Under the pieces are notes generated by a model, which was not told the origin of the DNA, made no database searches, and saw nothing but the letters and a program-made list of their open reading frames with translations. Positions 1 through 8,814 of a stretch of 64,000 nt of DNA are shown here, in pieces; the first letter of the stretch is position 1, and each line of letters begins with the position of its first letter. The stretch covers positions 2,542,001-2,606,000 of the forward strand of contig NZ_FNSW01000001.1 of NCBI RefSeq assembly GCF_900104695.1, given 5' to 3'. This DNA comes from Paenibacillus sp. GP183 (lineage in GTDB: Bacteria > Bacillota > Bacilli > Paenibacillales > NBRC-103111). The position numbers and the translations under genes were made by a program.

Positions 1-1407
1 GCCGAAGGGGCTCGAATAATCGTAACAGCCATATCGATTAACGAAAACTTGACCGGCGTCCAGCCTCTTGGCTACTCGATGGGCCCTAGCCACATCGTTC
101 GTCCAAAGGCCTGCTGCCAATCCGTAAACGGAGTCATTGGCGAGTCGAACCGCTTCTTCTTCCGTGTCAAAAGGGATGACAACAAGTACGGGTCCAAAAA
201 TTTCCTCTTGTGCCACGATCATGTCATTCGTCACATCAGCCAGAATTGTTGGCCTTACAAAATAGCCCTGTTCATTATTGCCTTGAACGTCGCGATAACC
301 TCCCGCTGCAATGCGGGCTCCCTGCTCCACGCCTTTTTGGATATATCCTAGGATGCTTTCCATATGCGACTTGGACACTTGCGGGCCTTGATCGACGTCC
401 GGATCAAACGGGTCACCCAAACGGTAGCTCTCTGCGTACTCAGCAAGCTTATTGACGACCGATTCATAAACGGACTGTTCCACGAACAGCCTTGTCGGTG
501 CGGAGCACTTCTCCCCTTTATGAGTGAACAAGCCGTAGAAGGATCGCTCGATGGCTGCGTCCAAATTGGGCGCATCAGCAAATATGATGTTTGGCGACTT
601 CCCGCCAAGCTCCAGCGTCACCGGCTTTAAATTGGAATCGGCCGAATCATGAACAAGCTGCTTACCCACTCCGGTGCTGCCGGTAAAAGAAACCTTGTCC
701 ACGCCCATATGGCGAGTAATATAAGAACCGATCCGGCCCTCACCGAGGATCAGATTGATGGTCCCCTTCGGGAGCAGACCCGAATCATGAATGATTTCAA
801 ATAATCGGATGATCGAATAACTCGTTGAGCTCGAAGGCTTGAATACGACTGTATTGCCCATAGACAGCGCTGGTGCCAGCTTCCAGACTCCCATCACAAT
901 CGGGAAGTTCCACGGTACGATTTGACCGCAGACGCCGATCGGATCCTTCGTTGTAAAACTGGTGAAATTGCCCTCTACCGGATTGACCTCACCGTACAAT
1001 TTATCGACCCAGCCTCCATAATACTCGAAGAGCTCGGCTGCTTCCGTCACATCATCGATATAAGATTCTTTGTACAATTTTCCGTTATCCAAGGACTCCA
1101 ATGTAGCCAGTTCCGTATGGTGCTCGCGGATGAGCGCGGCGATTTGCCACATCACACGACCCCGCTCTTTGCGGGACATGGTCTTCCACTCGCCTTCCTC
1201 AAACGCTTGTCGGGCGGCAGCAACAGCTGCATTCACATCTTCTTCATTTGCTCCAATGAAGGTCCCCAGCACCTGCCCGTTTACAGGATTGATGGAGCTT
1301 AGAATCGAGCCTCCGCCTTTCGTCCATTCCCCGCCGATGTAAAGGGATTTCGTTGTCTTCAACCACTCTTGGGCCCATTCCAATTGGGCCGGATGGATCT
1401 TACTCAT
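1..1407 (-). CDS. Aldehyde dehydrogenase (3' end outside window)
   Basis: NAD(P)-dependent oxidation of an aldehyde to its acid in the cytoplasm. About 469 codons are visible from the ATG at 1407. The last residues in the window read SPFG, which in this family precedes the C-terminal KQSG segment, so only about 30 residues are missing. Seen in sequence: the substrate-pocket PWNFP (about residue 167), FTGST, the general-base LELGGK and the nucleophile GEKCSAP. The gene is last in the visible operon and its start overlaps the 3' end of the aspartase-like gene by 8 bp. The sequence is closest in style to betaine-aldehyde or phenylacetaldehyde-type dehydrogenases. The substrate cannot be read from the sequence. 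It is presumably an aldehyde produced by the pathway of this operon. Confidence 0.9.
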   Translation of the reverse strand, partial: MSKIHPAQLEWAQEWLKTTKSLYIGGEWTKGGGSILSSINPVNGQVLGTFIGANEEDVNAAVAAARQAFEEGEWKTMSRKERGRVMWQIAALIREHHTELATLESLDNGKLYKESYIDDVTEAAELFEYYGGWVDKLYGEVNPVEGNFTSFTTKDPIGVCGQIVPWNFPIVMGVWKLAPALSMGNTVVFKPSSSTSYSIIRLFEIIHDSGLLPKGTINLILGEGRIGSYITRHMGVDKVSFTGSTGVGKQLVHDSADSNLKPVTLELGGKSPNIIFADAPNLDAAIERSFYGLFTHKGEKCSAPTRLFVEQSVYESVVNKLAEYAESYRLGDPFDPDVDQGPQVSKSHMESILGYIQKGVEQGARIAAGGYRDVQGNNEQGYFVRPTILADVTNDMIVAQEEIFGPVLVVIPFDTEEEAVRLANDSVYGLAAGLWTNDVARAHRVAKRLDAGQVFVNRYGCYDYSSPFG

Positions 1408-2698
1408 GCTTCTCACTCCTCCCAATCTTTTCTCTGATTTGCTCCGGTCCCCATTGTTTCAGCCACAAAGAGACCTGTTCATACCCATATGTTTCCTTCA
1501 AATCGACAATAAACGGAATGGAGCTGTCCGCATACTGCCTGCAGATATCTTCATTTACGGTAATGCCAGACAAACATCTGGATTCAAAATGATCAACCGT
1601 TCGTGTGAGCATCTGCAAATTATCCATCAGCAAAGTGCCCATCAAACCGTCGGCCAGATTCAAATGCACTTCGCCAAGCTCAACAGCCGCTTGGATGGTG
1701 TAATCGTTGCCATTGATCAACAATCCGCACTGGATGACGGTTTCCGGAATAACCGGATTCACTTTGCCGGGAAAAAAGGAAGATCCAGCCTGCACAGCCG
1801 GAAGCACCAACTCGGAAAGACCAGCTTCCGGTCCCGAGGCTAACAGCCGTAAATCCTTGGCCAGCTTAACTAGCACAGCCGAAGTAAGTCGAACCTCAGA
1901 AGACAGGCGCCCCAAGTCGTCCGGGTACTGCGCCGCATCAAAAAGATCCGGTCGAAGCTGCAAGGGAAGTCCCGCAACCTCCGTCAAAATTGGAATAACA
2001 GCCTCGCGGTATTCCCTGCTTGCTCCAACACCTGAGCCGATCACGGTGCCTCCCAAATTGATGCGGTGAATGCTGTGTACCGCCTGAACTACGTGTTCCA
2101 TGCGGCGATTTAGAGCAGAAGCTGCAGCCCGAAATACCACTCCCGCCGATACCCGCATGCCATCCTGCCAGCATGTTCGCGCGATCGTCGGCACAAGCTC
2201 CAGCTCATCCGCTTTTAGCTCCAATGTCCGGATAATCCGAAGCAATCCTTGCTCCAACGACTTTGCCGTTTCAATCAGCGCAATACGAATTGCTGAATGG
2301 CACACATCTGCCGTAGACTGAGAAGCATTCACATGTTCTGTTGGATGCACATGATCCCCCGCCAAGGTGGCAACCACTTCATTGATGTTCATATTGATAC
2401 CTATGCTGCCGCCCCCATGGAAAGCGTCAACAGGAAATTGTTCCAAGTATTTTCCTGCGATTAATTCATCGCAAGCAGTTATAATCGAGTCGCAGACGAA
2501 CTCATCGATCACACCGGCCTTTGCATTGGCGAGTGCCGCTGCCTTCTTTACTGCAGCAAGAGAACGGATGTAGACCGGATACTGCGACAGGCTGTGACCG
2601 GAAAAACTCATATTTACAACGGTACGAGCCGTTTGCACCCCATACAGGGCGTTATCCGGAAGCTCCAGTATGCCGAATATATCTTCAACTTTTCGCAT
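1400..2698 (-). CDS. Aspartase/fumarase-superfamily lyase
   Basis: Member of the fumarase II/aspartase/argininosuccinate lyase superfamily, which eliminates an amine or water from a succinyl-type substrate to leave fumarate or an analogue. Seen: the HVNASQSTAD stretch (family: HVNxSQSxND), and the flexible-loop signature as GSSFFPGKVNPVIPE in place of the usual GSSxMPxKxNP. The ORF extends further upstream, but the ATG at 2698 is chosen because it gives a normal N-terminus (MRKVEDIFG) and overlaps the end of the ATPase gene by 14 bp. The protein has 432 residues, shorter than AspA (about 470). Aspartase is the nearest familiar enzyme. The altered signature and the operon context make an N-substituted aspartate or other amino-acid derivative just as possible. 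Confidence 0.8.
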   Translation of the reverse strand: MRKVEDIFGILELPDNALYGVQTARTVVNMSFSGHSLSQYPVYIRSLAAVKKAAALANAKAGVIDEFVCDSIITACDELIAGKYLEQFPVDAFHGGGSIGINMNINEVVATLAGDHVHPTEHVNASQSTADVCHSAIRIALIETAKSLEQGLLRIIRTLELKADELELVPTIARTCWQDGMRVSAGVVFRAAASALNRRMEHVVQAVHSIHRINLGGTVIGSGVGASREYREAVIPILTEVAGLPLQLRPDLFDAAQYPDDLGRLSSEVRLTSAVLVKLAKDLRLLASGPEAGLSELVLPAVQAGSSFFPGKVNPVIPETVIQCGLLINGNDYTIQAAVELGEVHLNLADGLMGTLLMDNLQMLTRTVDHFESRCLSGITVNEDICRQYADSSIPFIVDLKETYGYEQVSLWLKQWGPEQIREKIGRSEKHE

Positions 2699-3668
2699 AG
2701 TTACGTCCGTGCTCTTCCATTTGATCCAGAATGGTTTCAATGTTGATAATTCCGACCCGGCAGTTCATCTGATTAACCACAATCAGCTCCTTGCTTCTTG
2801 TTTCCACCAATCGTGTAAACACGTCTTTCACCGATTCAGTCAGATGCACGACAGGATTAGTACTGACAAAAGCCCCTTTATCCTCGTCTCTAACCACTAT
2901 AATGTCGCTGATTTTCAACAGGTTCATACGGCGGTAGATATCGCGGTCACCCACCAACTGGCTGACAAAATCGTTCGCCGGGTTCGTAATGATGGCATAA
3001 GGAGTATCGTATTGGACAATTTTCCCGCTTTGCATAACAACAATTTGGTCTGCAAGACGGAACGCCTCATCAACGTCATGGGTAACAAAAAGAATTGTTT
3101 TCTTGGTCCGCCGCTGAATGCTCAGCAGTTCATCCTGCAGGCTCAAGCGGGTAATGGCATCAATCGCCCCGAAGGGTTCATCCATAAGCAGAATATTGGG
3201 ATCGGCCGCGAGTGCACGCGCAATACCGACTCTTTGCTGCTGTCCGCCTGACAGCTGACTGGGAAGTCGCTTACGAAAAGACTTGGGATCTAGACGCACC
3301 ATTTCAAGAAGCTCATCAATCCGGTCTGAAATCACTTTTTCATTCCATTCCAGAAGGCGCGGCACGACGGCAATATTATCTTCGATACGCATATGTGGAA
3401 ACAGCCCATTTTGCTGGATGACGTAACCAATCCGACGGCGCAATATCTCCGGCTGCATGTTGGAAATGTCAATGCCATCGATCTCAATTGTCCCCGATGT
3501 TGGATCATACAATCGATTGGTCATCTTAAGCAAAGTTGTTTTACCGCAGCCCGAAGGACCCAGGAAAACGATAAGCTCGCCTTCCTTGATCGATAAGCTC
3601 ACCTTGTCTACAGCTGGAACCGGAACACCTGGGTACTGCTTGAGGACATGCTTGTATTCAATGCTCAT
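2685..3668 (-). CDS. Betaine-type ABC transporter ATPase with CBS region
   Basis: ATP-hydrolysing subunit of an OpuC/ProU-family osmolyte importer. Seen: Walker A GPSGCGKTT (about residues 38-46), signature LSGGQQQR (about 138), Walker B LLMDEP (about 160), the switch histidine in FVTHDVDEA, and a C-terminal extension of about 100 residues. That extension fits the CBS-domain tail of OpuCA/ProV-like ATPases, which senses ionic strength in characterised members. The length, 327 residues, is slightly below OpuCA (about 380). The gene lies between an aldehyde dehydrogenase and a lyase, separated from its permeases. This suggests an importer dedicated to a nutrient rather than to osmoprotection (inference). 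Confidence 0.9.
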   Translation of the reverse strand: MSIEYKHVLKQYPGVPVPAVDKVSLSIKEGELIVFLGPSGCGKTTLLKMTNRLYDPTSGTIEIDGIDISNMQPEILRRRIGYVIQQNGLFPHMRIEDNIAVVPRLLEWNEKVISDRIDELLEMVRLDPKSFRKRLPSQLSGGQQQRVGIARALAADPNILLMDEPFGAIDAITRLSLQDELLSIQRRTKKTILFVTHDVDEAFRLADQIVVMQSGKIVQYDTPYAIITNPANDFVSQLVGDRDIYRRMNLLKISDIIVVRDEDKGAFVSTNPVVHLTESVKDVFTRLVETRSKELIVVNQMNCRVGIINIETILDQMEEHGRNYAKS

Positions 3669-3683
3669 CTGCGGCTCACCTCA

Positions 3684-5129
3684 CTAGAAATTCAGATTCA
3701 CATATTTGTATTCCAGGAAATCATCGACACCGTGTTGGCCGCCTTCGCGACCCATTCCGCTTTGCTTGATGCCTCCGAATGGGGCTTGAACATAGCCAAG
3801 TGCGGATTCATTAATACCGATCATGCCATACTCCAGAGCATCGGCGACCCGCATCGTCCGCGCCAGATTTGTTGAATAAAAGTAAGAGGCCAAACCATAG
3901 GGTGTTTTGTTGGCGAGCTCGATCGCTTCTTCTTCAGTTTCAAAAGTAATAAAAGGAGCCACAGGCCCAAATGTTTCATCATTAAAAATTTGCATGTCCG
4001 TAGTAACATCCGCCAGCACCGTGGGAGCAAAAAAGCTGCCTTTGCCAAAATCCCCTTCTGTTAAAGGGTGCCCTCCGTAAACAAGCGTCGCTCCTTTATC
4101 CAATGCGTCCCGCACATGCTCCTGGACCTTGGCCACCGCCTGTGCATGAATAAGCGGACCCATTTGTACACCAGGCTCCATCCCGTTGCCGATACGCAGC
4201 TTTTTGATGTGAGCCGTGAACTTTTCGATAAATGCTTTTTTAACTGATGCCTGCACCAGGATACGGTTTGCGCAGATACAGGTTTGTCCTCCGTTTTGAA
4301 ACTTGTTGTACATCAATCCCTCAACCGCTGCATCGAGATCAGCATCATCAAAAACGATATACGGCGCGTGGCCGCCAAGCTCCAAAGATACCTTTTTCAA
4401 CTGTTTGGCTGATTGCTCAAGCAAGAATTTCCCGACCTGTGTGGAGCCTGTAAAGCTGATTTTACGAACTTTTTCATTGTCCAAAAACTCGCGCCCAATG
4501 GCTTTCGCATCACCGAGAACCAAGTTGACGACTCCTTTGGGCAAGCCAATTTGATCAAATAGTTCAAACAATGCAATAGCCGAAAGCGGTGTGTCTGGTG
4601 CAGGCTTGATGATTGTCGTGCAGCCTGCGGCCAATGCCGGAGCCAGCTTGCGGGTAATCATTGAAGTTGGAAAGTTCCACGGCGTAATAGCTGCGACAAC
4701 ACCAATGGGCTGCCTCTGAACAAGTATCTTTTGTGTCGTGCGTGAGGACGGAATGATCTCACCGTTGATCCTCTTCGCTTCTTCGGAATACCAAAGCAGA
4801 AACTCCGCGCCCCAAAGCACTTCACCCTTGGCTTCTTCGAGCGGTTTCCCTTGCTCCAGCGTCATGATTTCCGCCAAACGGTCGGCACTCGCCACAACGG
4901 CGTCGTACATTTTGCGCAGCCAGACCGAACGCACTTCTGCTGCTGTTGTGGACCAGATAGGAAAAGCTCGGTATGCCGCTTCTACAGCAAGCCGCGCATC
5001 TTCCTGTCCGCCATGGGCAACTTCCGTCAGTACTTCTCCCGTTGCCGGATTATAGACAGGAGAGAGGAGGCCGGATTCGGCCTCCGTCCACTCTCCATCC
5101 AGGTAAAGCTTTGTTTGTATCGATAGCAT
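3684..5129 (-). CDS. gabD: Succinate-semialdehyde dehydrogenase family protein
   Basis: NAD(P)-dependent oxidation of a short semialdehyde such as succinate or glutarate semialdehyde. Seen: ITPWNFP, FTGSTQVGK, LELGGHAPY with the general base, and GGQTCICANR with the catalytic cysteine, all typical of the GabD group. The protein has 481 residues, the usual length. The start at 5129 (MLSIQTKLY) is preferred over the ATG at 5141 because GGAGGG then sits just upstream at normal spacing. The gene lies between the binding-protein gene and the ATPase gene of the importer. The window holds two aldehyde dehydrogenases in one operon, so the pathway probably has two aldehyde stages or branches. The exact substrate is not known. 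Confidence 0.85.
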   Translation of the reverse strand: MLSIQTKLYLDGEWTEAESGLLSPVYNPATGEVLTEVAHGGQEDARLAVEAAYRAFPIWSTTAAEVRSVWLRKMYDAVVASADRLAEIMTLEQGKPLEEAKGEVLWGAEFLLWYSEEAKRINGEIIPSSRTTQKILVQRQPIGVVAAITPWNFPTSMITRKLAPALAAGCTTIIKPAPDTPLSAIALFELFDQIGLPKGVVNLVLGDAKAIGREFLDNEKVRKISFTGSTQVGKFLLEQSAKQLKKVSLELGGHAPYIVFDDADLDAAVEGLMYNKFQNGGQTCICANRILVQASVKKAFIEKFTAHIKKLRIGNGMEPGVQMGPLIHAQAVAKVQEHVRDALDKGATLVYGGHPLTEGDFGKGSFFAPTVLADVTTDMQIFNDETFGPVAPFITFETEEEAIELANKTPYGLASYFYSTNLARTMRVADALEYGMIGINESALGYVQAPFGGIKQSGMGREGGQHGVDDFLEYKYVNLNF

Positions 5130-5142
5130 AGAGCCCTCCATG

Positions 5143-6060
5143 TTATTTGATGAGTTTATTGTCTTTGAGGAATGCTTTGGCTACATCCTTGATTTCTTTT
5201 TTATCCGGACCGTCTACCTGCCAGTTCATTTTTTGAACGGCTTCGTCGGTGAGCAGCTTGGATAATGCATTCAGGCGATCTTTAATGGCTGGAGTTTTCG
5301 TCAACGCATCTGATCTAATCAGCGGAGCAACGTGATATATCGGGAAGAAGCCGATGTCATCCTTGAGCAGCTTGAGGCCCATACCTGCAATTTGTCCGTC
5401 TGTGCCTACCGATACGGTTACGTCTGATTGCCCATCTTTCAATGGATTATAACGAAGACTGTAATCGATTTGGAATTGCTTTTTGAATTTGAAGCCGCCC
5501 TTATCCTTATAAGCTTTCTGCAGACCCGGTAAAGAATCATCACGTACGTCAAATTCTTGCGGGTAGGAAAGGGTCATCTCACTGCTGTGTGCAGCCAAGT
5601 CTGAAATGGTTTCCAGCTTTAGTTTGGTTGCTGTATCCATCTTGGTGGCAAAGCCATAAGTGGCATTTTCCGGAGCCGAATCCAGCCATTCCAGATTCCA
5701 TTGCTTGAAACCGTCTTTTAAAGTCTGCTCAACCTTCTTCTGATCTTTCTCTACTGGCTGCTTCAGCATTACCGTCAAACCTGTTCCGGTATATTCCGGG
5801 TAAATGTCCAAATCGCCCTTCTTCAAAGCTTCAAAGGTAGGTGCCGTACCGCCGAGACTCAGCTTGCGCGTTACCTTCATACCCATGTCCTCGAAAATGT
5901 CCGCATACATTTCACCAATCAGATGGTTTTCCGTGTTATCTTTGGATCCAACCGTTAGCGATGCACTCGATTTCCCCGAAGATGCTACGCTGCCGCACCC
6001 TGCCAAAACTACTGCTGCTGAAATTGCAAAAACAGATAATGCGAAAAAACGTTTTTTCAT
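5143..6060 (-). CDS. Glycine betaine-type ABC substrate-binding lipoprotein
   Basis: Extracytoplasmic binding protein of the OpuAC/OsmF class that delivers ligand to the permeases encoded next to it. Seen: a basic N-terminus, a hydrophobic stretch and the lipobox VLAGC, followed by LTVGSKDNTENHL and DIYPEYTGTG, which resemble the usual OsmF/OpuCC ligand-domain motifs. The ATG at 6060 is chosen because AAGGGGA precedes it. The upstream in-frame ATGs would place extra residues before the signal peptide. Length is 305 residues. It is related to the orphan binding protein at 15823-16767, with the same VGSK-x(2)-TE opening. The aromatic cage for a quaternary ammonium cannot be verified by eye, so the ligand is open. 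Confidence 0.9.
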   Translation of the reverse strand: MKKRFFALSVFAISAAVVLAGCGSVASSGKSSASLTVGSKDNTENHLIGEMYADIFEDMGMKVTRKLSLGGTAPTFEALKKGDLDIYPEYTGTGLTVMLKQPVEKDQKKVEQTLKDGFKQWNLEWLDSAPENATYGFATKMDTATKLKLETISDLAAHSSEMTLSYPQEFDVRDDSLPGLQKAYKDKGGFKFKKQFQIDYSLRYNPLKDGQSDVTVSVGTDGQIAGMGLKLLKDDIGFFPIYHVAPLIRSDALTKTPAIKDRLNALSKLLTDEAVQKMNWQVDGPDKKEIKDVAKAFLKDNKLIK

Positions 6061-6127
6061 GTGAAAATATCCCCTTTTCATTGGATTAAGATATATCAAT
6101 CGCCCTTAAGGCAAGATTGAACATGGA

Positions 6128-6760
6128 TCAGTTATAGCTCAGTCGTTTTTGAATATAAGCGAATATGAATTCGCTCATAATGGCTAATATAGCTACCGGT
6201 ACTGCGCCTATGAGCAGGTAGCTTTTGGACATCATGCTGACACCATTGATGATGTAGCTGCCCAGACCTTGGCCGCCGATCAATACGGCTAATGTCGCAC
6301 TGGATATCACCTCAACGGAAGCGGTTCGAACACCCGCCAGCATGACCGGCAGCGCCAACGGAAACTCCACCTTGAGCACCATCTGCAGCGGCGTCATACC
6401 CATTCCTTTCGCCGCCTCCTTAATGCCGGCATCAATTTCCCGAAATGCAACATAGGTGTTGATGATAATAGGCGGACAAGCCAGTACGGTTAAGGCAAGC
6501 AAGGCAGGTTTAAACCCAACCCCCAAGATCGGCATGGCCAAAGCCAGGATGGCCAAGCTTGGCACAACACGGAACATGTTAATGCCGTTAATGATGTAGT
6601 TGGCTATAGCAAGCCTCCGTGAGATCCAGATACCTAAAGGCACGCACAAGATTAGGGCAACACCGATGGCAGCGAGGCTAAGCTGTATGTGGCTGAATAA
6701 GTTGCTCCAAAAGACAGGTGCATTCGCATGAAAATACGTTTGAATTTCATTCCAAACCAA
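6128..6760 (-). CDS. Betaine-type ABC permease (OpuCD-like)
   Basis: Inner-membrane permease of the importer, about five to six membrane segments, 210 residues. Seen: the cytoplasmic EAAKGMGMTPLQMV loop (EAA motif) that docks on the ATPase, and LPVMLAGVRTASVE, both typical of OpuCB/OpuCD and YehW/YehY proteins. The start is a TTG at 6760, supported by a near-perfect AGGAGGTGATC upstream. It is encoded between the other permease and the binding protein and, like OpuCD, is fused to no other domain. Confidence 0.88.
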   Translation of the reverse strand: MVWNEIQTYFHANAPVFWSNLFSHIQLSLAAIGVALILCVPLGIWISRRLAIANYIINGINMFRVVPSLAILALAMPILGVGFKPALLALTVLACPPIIINTYVAFREIDAGIKEAAKGMGMTPLQMVLKVEFPLALPVMLAGVRTASVEVISSATLAVLIGGQGLGSYIINGVSMMSKSYLLIGAVPVAILAIMSEFIFAYIQKRLSYN

Positions 6761-6820
6761 TGGGGATCACCTCCTAAGAGTTTTCCGAAGGAAAACTTTC
6801 TTCGTAAGCATGAGCTGGCA

Positions 6821-7441
6821 TTACGCTATTTTTGGACGAAGCAGCCATTCTATAAAACGGAACAAGACATCCGCTGCAACAGCCAAAATGGTGATTGCAA
6901 TCGTTCCCGCGATAATTTTACCGGTATGCTGGTGATTTAAGCCTTGGAAAATCAATGTACCCAGTCCACCGCCGCCGATCCACGCTGCAATAGTTCCAAT
7001 GGAGATTATGGAAACGGTTGCAATTCGAATTCCTGCCAGGATGACAGGAACGGATAACGGCAGCTCGATCTTCCAGACGATTTGCCATTTTCCCATGCCC
7101 ATGCCCTTGGCTGCTTCCAGCATCAGGGGGTCAATTCCTTGAATGGCTGCGACAATATTTCGCACCAAGATCATCTGCGCGTAGGCGACAAGCCCTATCA
7201 TAGCAGTCTTCACGCCTAGGCCTGTATATGGAATCAGCGTCGCATAAAGCGCCATACTGGGAATCGTATAAATGATGCCCAGTACACCTGTAATTGGGGT
7301 GTAGAGCTGCCGGTAATTGGCTACCAAAAATCCGATTGGTACCGCGAACAACAAGGCAATTCCGAGAGAAGTAAACGTAAGCATCACGTGCTGTCCAAAC
7401 AACGCTCCTACATCACTGAGGTTATTGAACAAGTAGCTCAT
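6821..7441 (-). CDS. Betaine-type ABC permease (OpuCB-like)
   Basis: Second permease of the importer, 206 residues with several membrane segments. It carries the EAAKGMGMGKWQIVW docking loop and LSVPVILAGIR. Its ATG overlaps the stop of the enolase-superfamily gene (ATGA), so the two are translationally coupled. That ties uptake directly to the enzyme. The paired permeases without a fused binding domain match the OpuB/OpuC and OsmWY layout. Confidence 0.9.
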   Translation of the reverse strand: MSYLFNNLSDVGALFGQHVMLTFTSLGIALLFAVPIGFLVANYRQLYTPITGVLGIIYTIPSMALYATLIPYTGLGVKTAMIGLVAYAQMILVRNIVAAIQGIDPLMLEAAKGMGMGKWQIVWKIELPLSVPVILAGIRIATVSIISIGTIAAWIGGGGLGTLIFQGLNHQHTGKIIAGTIAITILAVAADVLFRFIEWLLRPKIA

Positions 7442-8571
7442 CAGCTTTCACCTACATACACATGCTTATAAGCGTATCGATCAAGCGCTTCTTCATCGAG
7501 TTCAATACCCAGTCCAGGCGCATTTGAGAGCTTCAGATACCCATCGGAATCGACCTCTAATTTGTTAGCCATCACGAAGTCTCGGCGATCGGCTGTCCAA
7601 GAAGGCGGATCATAAGGGAATTCGAGATACGGACATAGGCTGACGGCTGCGGCCAAATGAAGATTCGCCAGAACGCCGATGCCATTTGTCCACGTGTGAG
7701 GGCTGAACCAGGCGCCGTCGGCCTGAACAAGATCGGCGATCTTCTTCGTGTAGGTGATGCCGCCGGATAGGGCTGCATCCGGCTGGTACACATCAAGCGC
7801 CCCAAGGCGGTTCAGCTCGACGAAATCATGCATGCGGCGGTTCATCTCTCCGCCAGCGATACGGATGCCCGTCATCTCGCGAAGCTTGGCCAGACCGCGG
7901 AAATCGTGATGCGGCAGCGGCTCCTCGAGCCAGAACACGCCTAGCTGCTCCAATTCCTTAGCCACTTGATAGGCTTTCTTTAAGTCCCATGTACCTTCTG
8001 TGTCCCAGGGCATTTTCCAGCCTTGGTTGGCATCGATCATAATTTCAATCCGGTCTCCAACCGCTTTGCGCACTTGCTCGACAACTTTAATGTCATCACG
8101 AACATCTTCATGATGAAAGCGGATCTTCATCGCTTTATAACCCATCCCGATAAACATCTGAGCTCTTTCTGCGCGTACGGCCGGTTCAACGATTTCGCCA
8201 TTGGAGGCGTATGCAAGAAGTTTGTTATTACGACCTCCCAACAGCTTGTAAACAGGCTGCCCGGCTGCTTTGCCCATCAAGTCCCACAAAGCGAGATCAA
8301 GACTCCAGCACCGTCCATAATGAAAATCGATATTATATATTACTTGCGCATGCCGTTCAATTTCAAATGGATCTTTGCCGATAAATAAATGCTCATGCCC
8401 TTCAAAACCAGTCATTAAATCTCCGGAACCGATTCCCGTAATCCCTTCGTCGGTATGAACCTTAACAATGGTGGATGCGAATTTCTTTCTCGGGTTAGGA
8501 TCCCATGCCGCCTTAAATGGCGGATCCAGGGGAAGTAGATAATGTTTGATATCAATTGCTGTAATTTTCAT
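7441..8571 (-). CDS. Enolase-superfamily protein, mandelate racemase subgroup
   Basis: Acid-sugar dehydratase, racemase or epimerase type enzyme that abstracts the proton alpha to a carboxylate, using Mg2+. Seen: a K-x-R pair in MKIRFHH (about residue 150), metal ligands in DANQGW, LEEPLPH and AGGEMN, and the acid/base histidine in SPHTWTNG paired with the aspartate of YQPDA. That is the full mandelate-racemase-subgroup active site in 376 residues. It is the first gene of the operon, 24 bp downstream of the predicted sigma-54 transcription start, with AGAGGTG as ribosome binding site. Orthology to a characterised dehydratase could not be recognised. Its linkage to a quaternary-amine-type importer and an aspartase-like lyase is unusual. 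Confidence 0.88.
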   Translation of the reverse strand: MKITAIDIKHYLLPLDPPFKAAWDPNPRKKFASTIVKVHTDEGITGIGSGDLMTGFEGHEHLFIGKDPFEIERHAQVIYNIDFHYGRCWSLDLALWDLMGKAAGQPVYKLLGGRNNKLLAYASNGEIVEPAVRAERAQMFIGMGYKAMKIRFHHEDVRDDIKVVEQVRKAVGDRIEIMIDANQGWKMPWDTEGTWDLKKAYQVAKELEQLGVFWLEEPLPHHDFRGLAKLREMTGIRIAGGEMNRRMHDFVELNRLGALDVYQPDAALSGGITYTKKIADLVQADGAWFSPHTWTNGIGVLANLHLAAAVSLCPYLEFPYDPPSWTADRRDFVMANKLEVDSDGYLKLSNAPGLGIELDEEALDRYAYKHVYVGES

Positions 8572-8603
8572 CTCTTCACCTCTTTTGGCTTATAGTTATT
8601 TAT

Positions 8604-8622
8604 AAAGCAATAATCGTGCCAA
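8604..8622 (-). promoter_or_regulatory. Sigma-54 (-24/-12) promoter of the catabolic operon
   Basis: On the minus strand the sequence reads TTGGCACGATTATTGCTTT. This is the TGGCACG-N4-TTGCT consensus with the invariant GG (8620-8619) and GC (8608-8607) exactly 10 bp apart. The predicted start near 8595 is about 24 bp before the enolase-family ATG. The NtrC-type activator with GAFTGA encoded at 16764-18074 is the obvious regulator. Confidence 0.88.
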
Positions 8623-8677
8623 TTGATAAAAGGCAATGAAATCAACAAATATCTCTCCACGTATTTTAAAAAAGAAA

Positions 8678-8734
8678 GCGATTGCACAAAATATTTACGG
8701 TAAATTGTAAAACTACTGCGCAATTCCCTTCACT
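8678..8734. promoter_or_regulatory. Candidate upstream activator site for the sigma-54 regulator
   Basis: About 70-125 bp upstream of the -24/-12 promoter lies the perfect palindrome ATTTACGGTAAAT (8693-8705). It is flanked by an outer inverted pair, ATTGCACAA and TGCGCAAT. Position and symmetry fit an NtrC-family enhancer. The same block is repeated in the duplicate copy near 13975-14030. Binding is inferred only. Confidence 0.5.
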
Positions 8735-8756
8735 AAATTAGCTAAAAAAAAGAACA

Positions 8757-8808
8757 AGGCGTCAGCCGTGTTCTCTTATCTTTTTAAAATATGCTTTTGC
8801 AACATAGT
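8757..8808 (-). pseudogene. Remnant: 3' tail of the regulatory binding-protein gene plus its terminator
   Basis: This segment matches 15802-15853 almost base for base. On the minus strand it encodes LQKHILKR and a stop, the C-terminus of the orphan binding protein, followed by the hairpin formed by the inverted AACAAGGC and GTGTTCTC blocks. It is the left edge of the duplicated segment that surrounds the SLH/hydrolase gene. Confidence 0.85.
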
Positions 8809-8814
8809 TGTTTA

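Noticed and set aside
1-8571. Osmoprotection operon for glycine betaine
   Set aside because: The importer is OpuC-like, but it is interleaved with catabolic enzymes and driven by a sigma-54 promoter with its own nutrient-type regulator.
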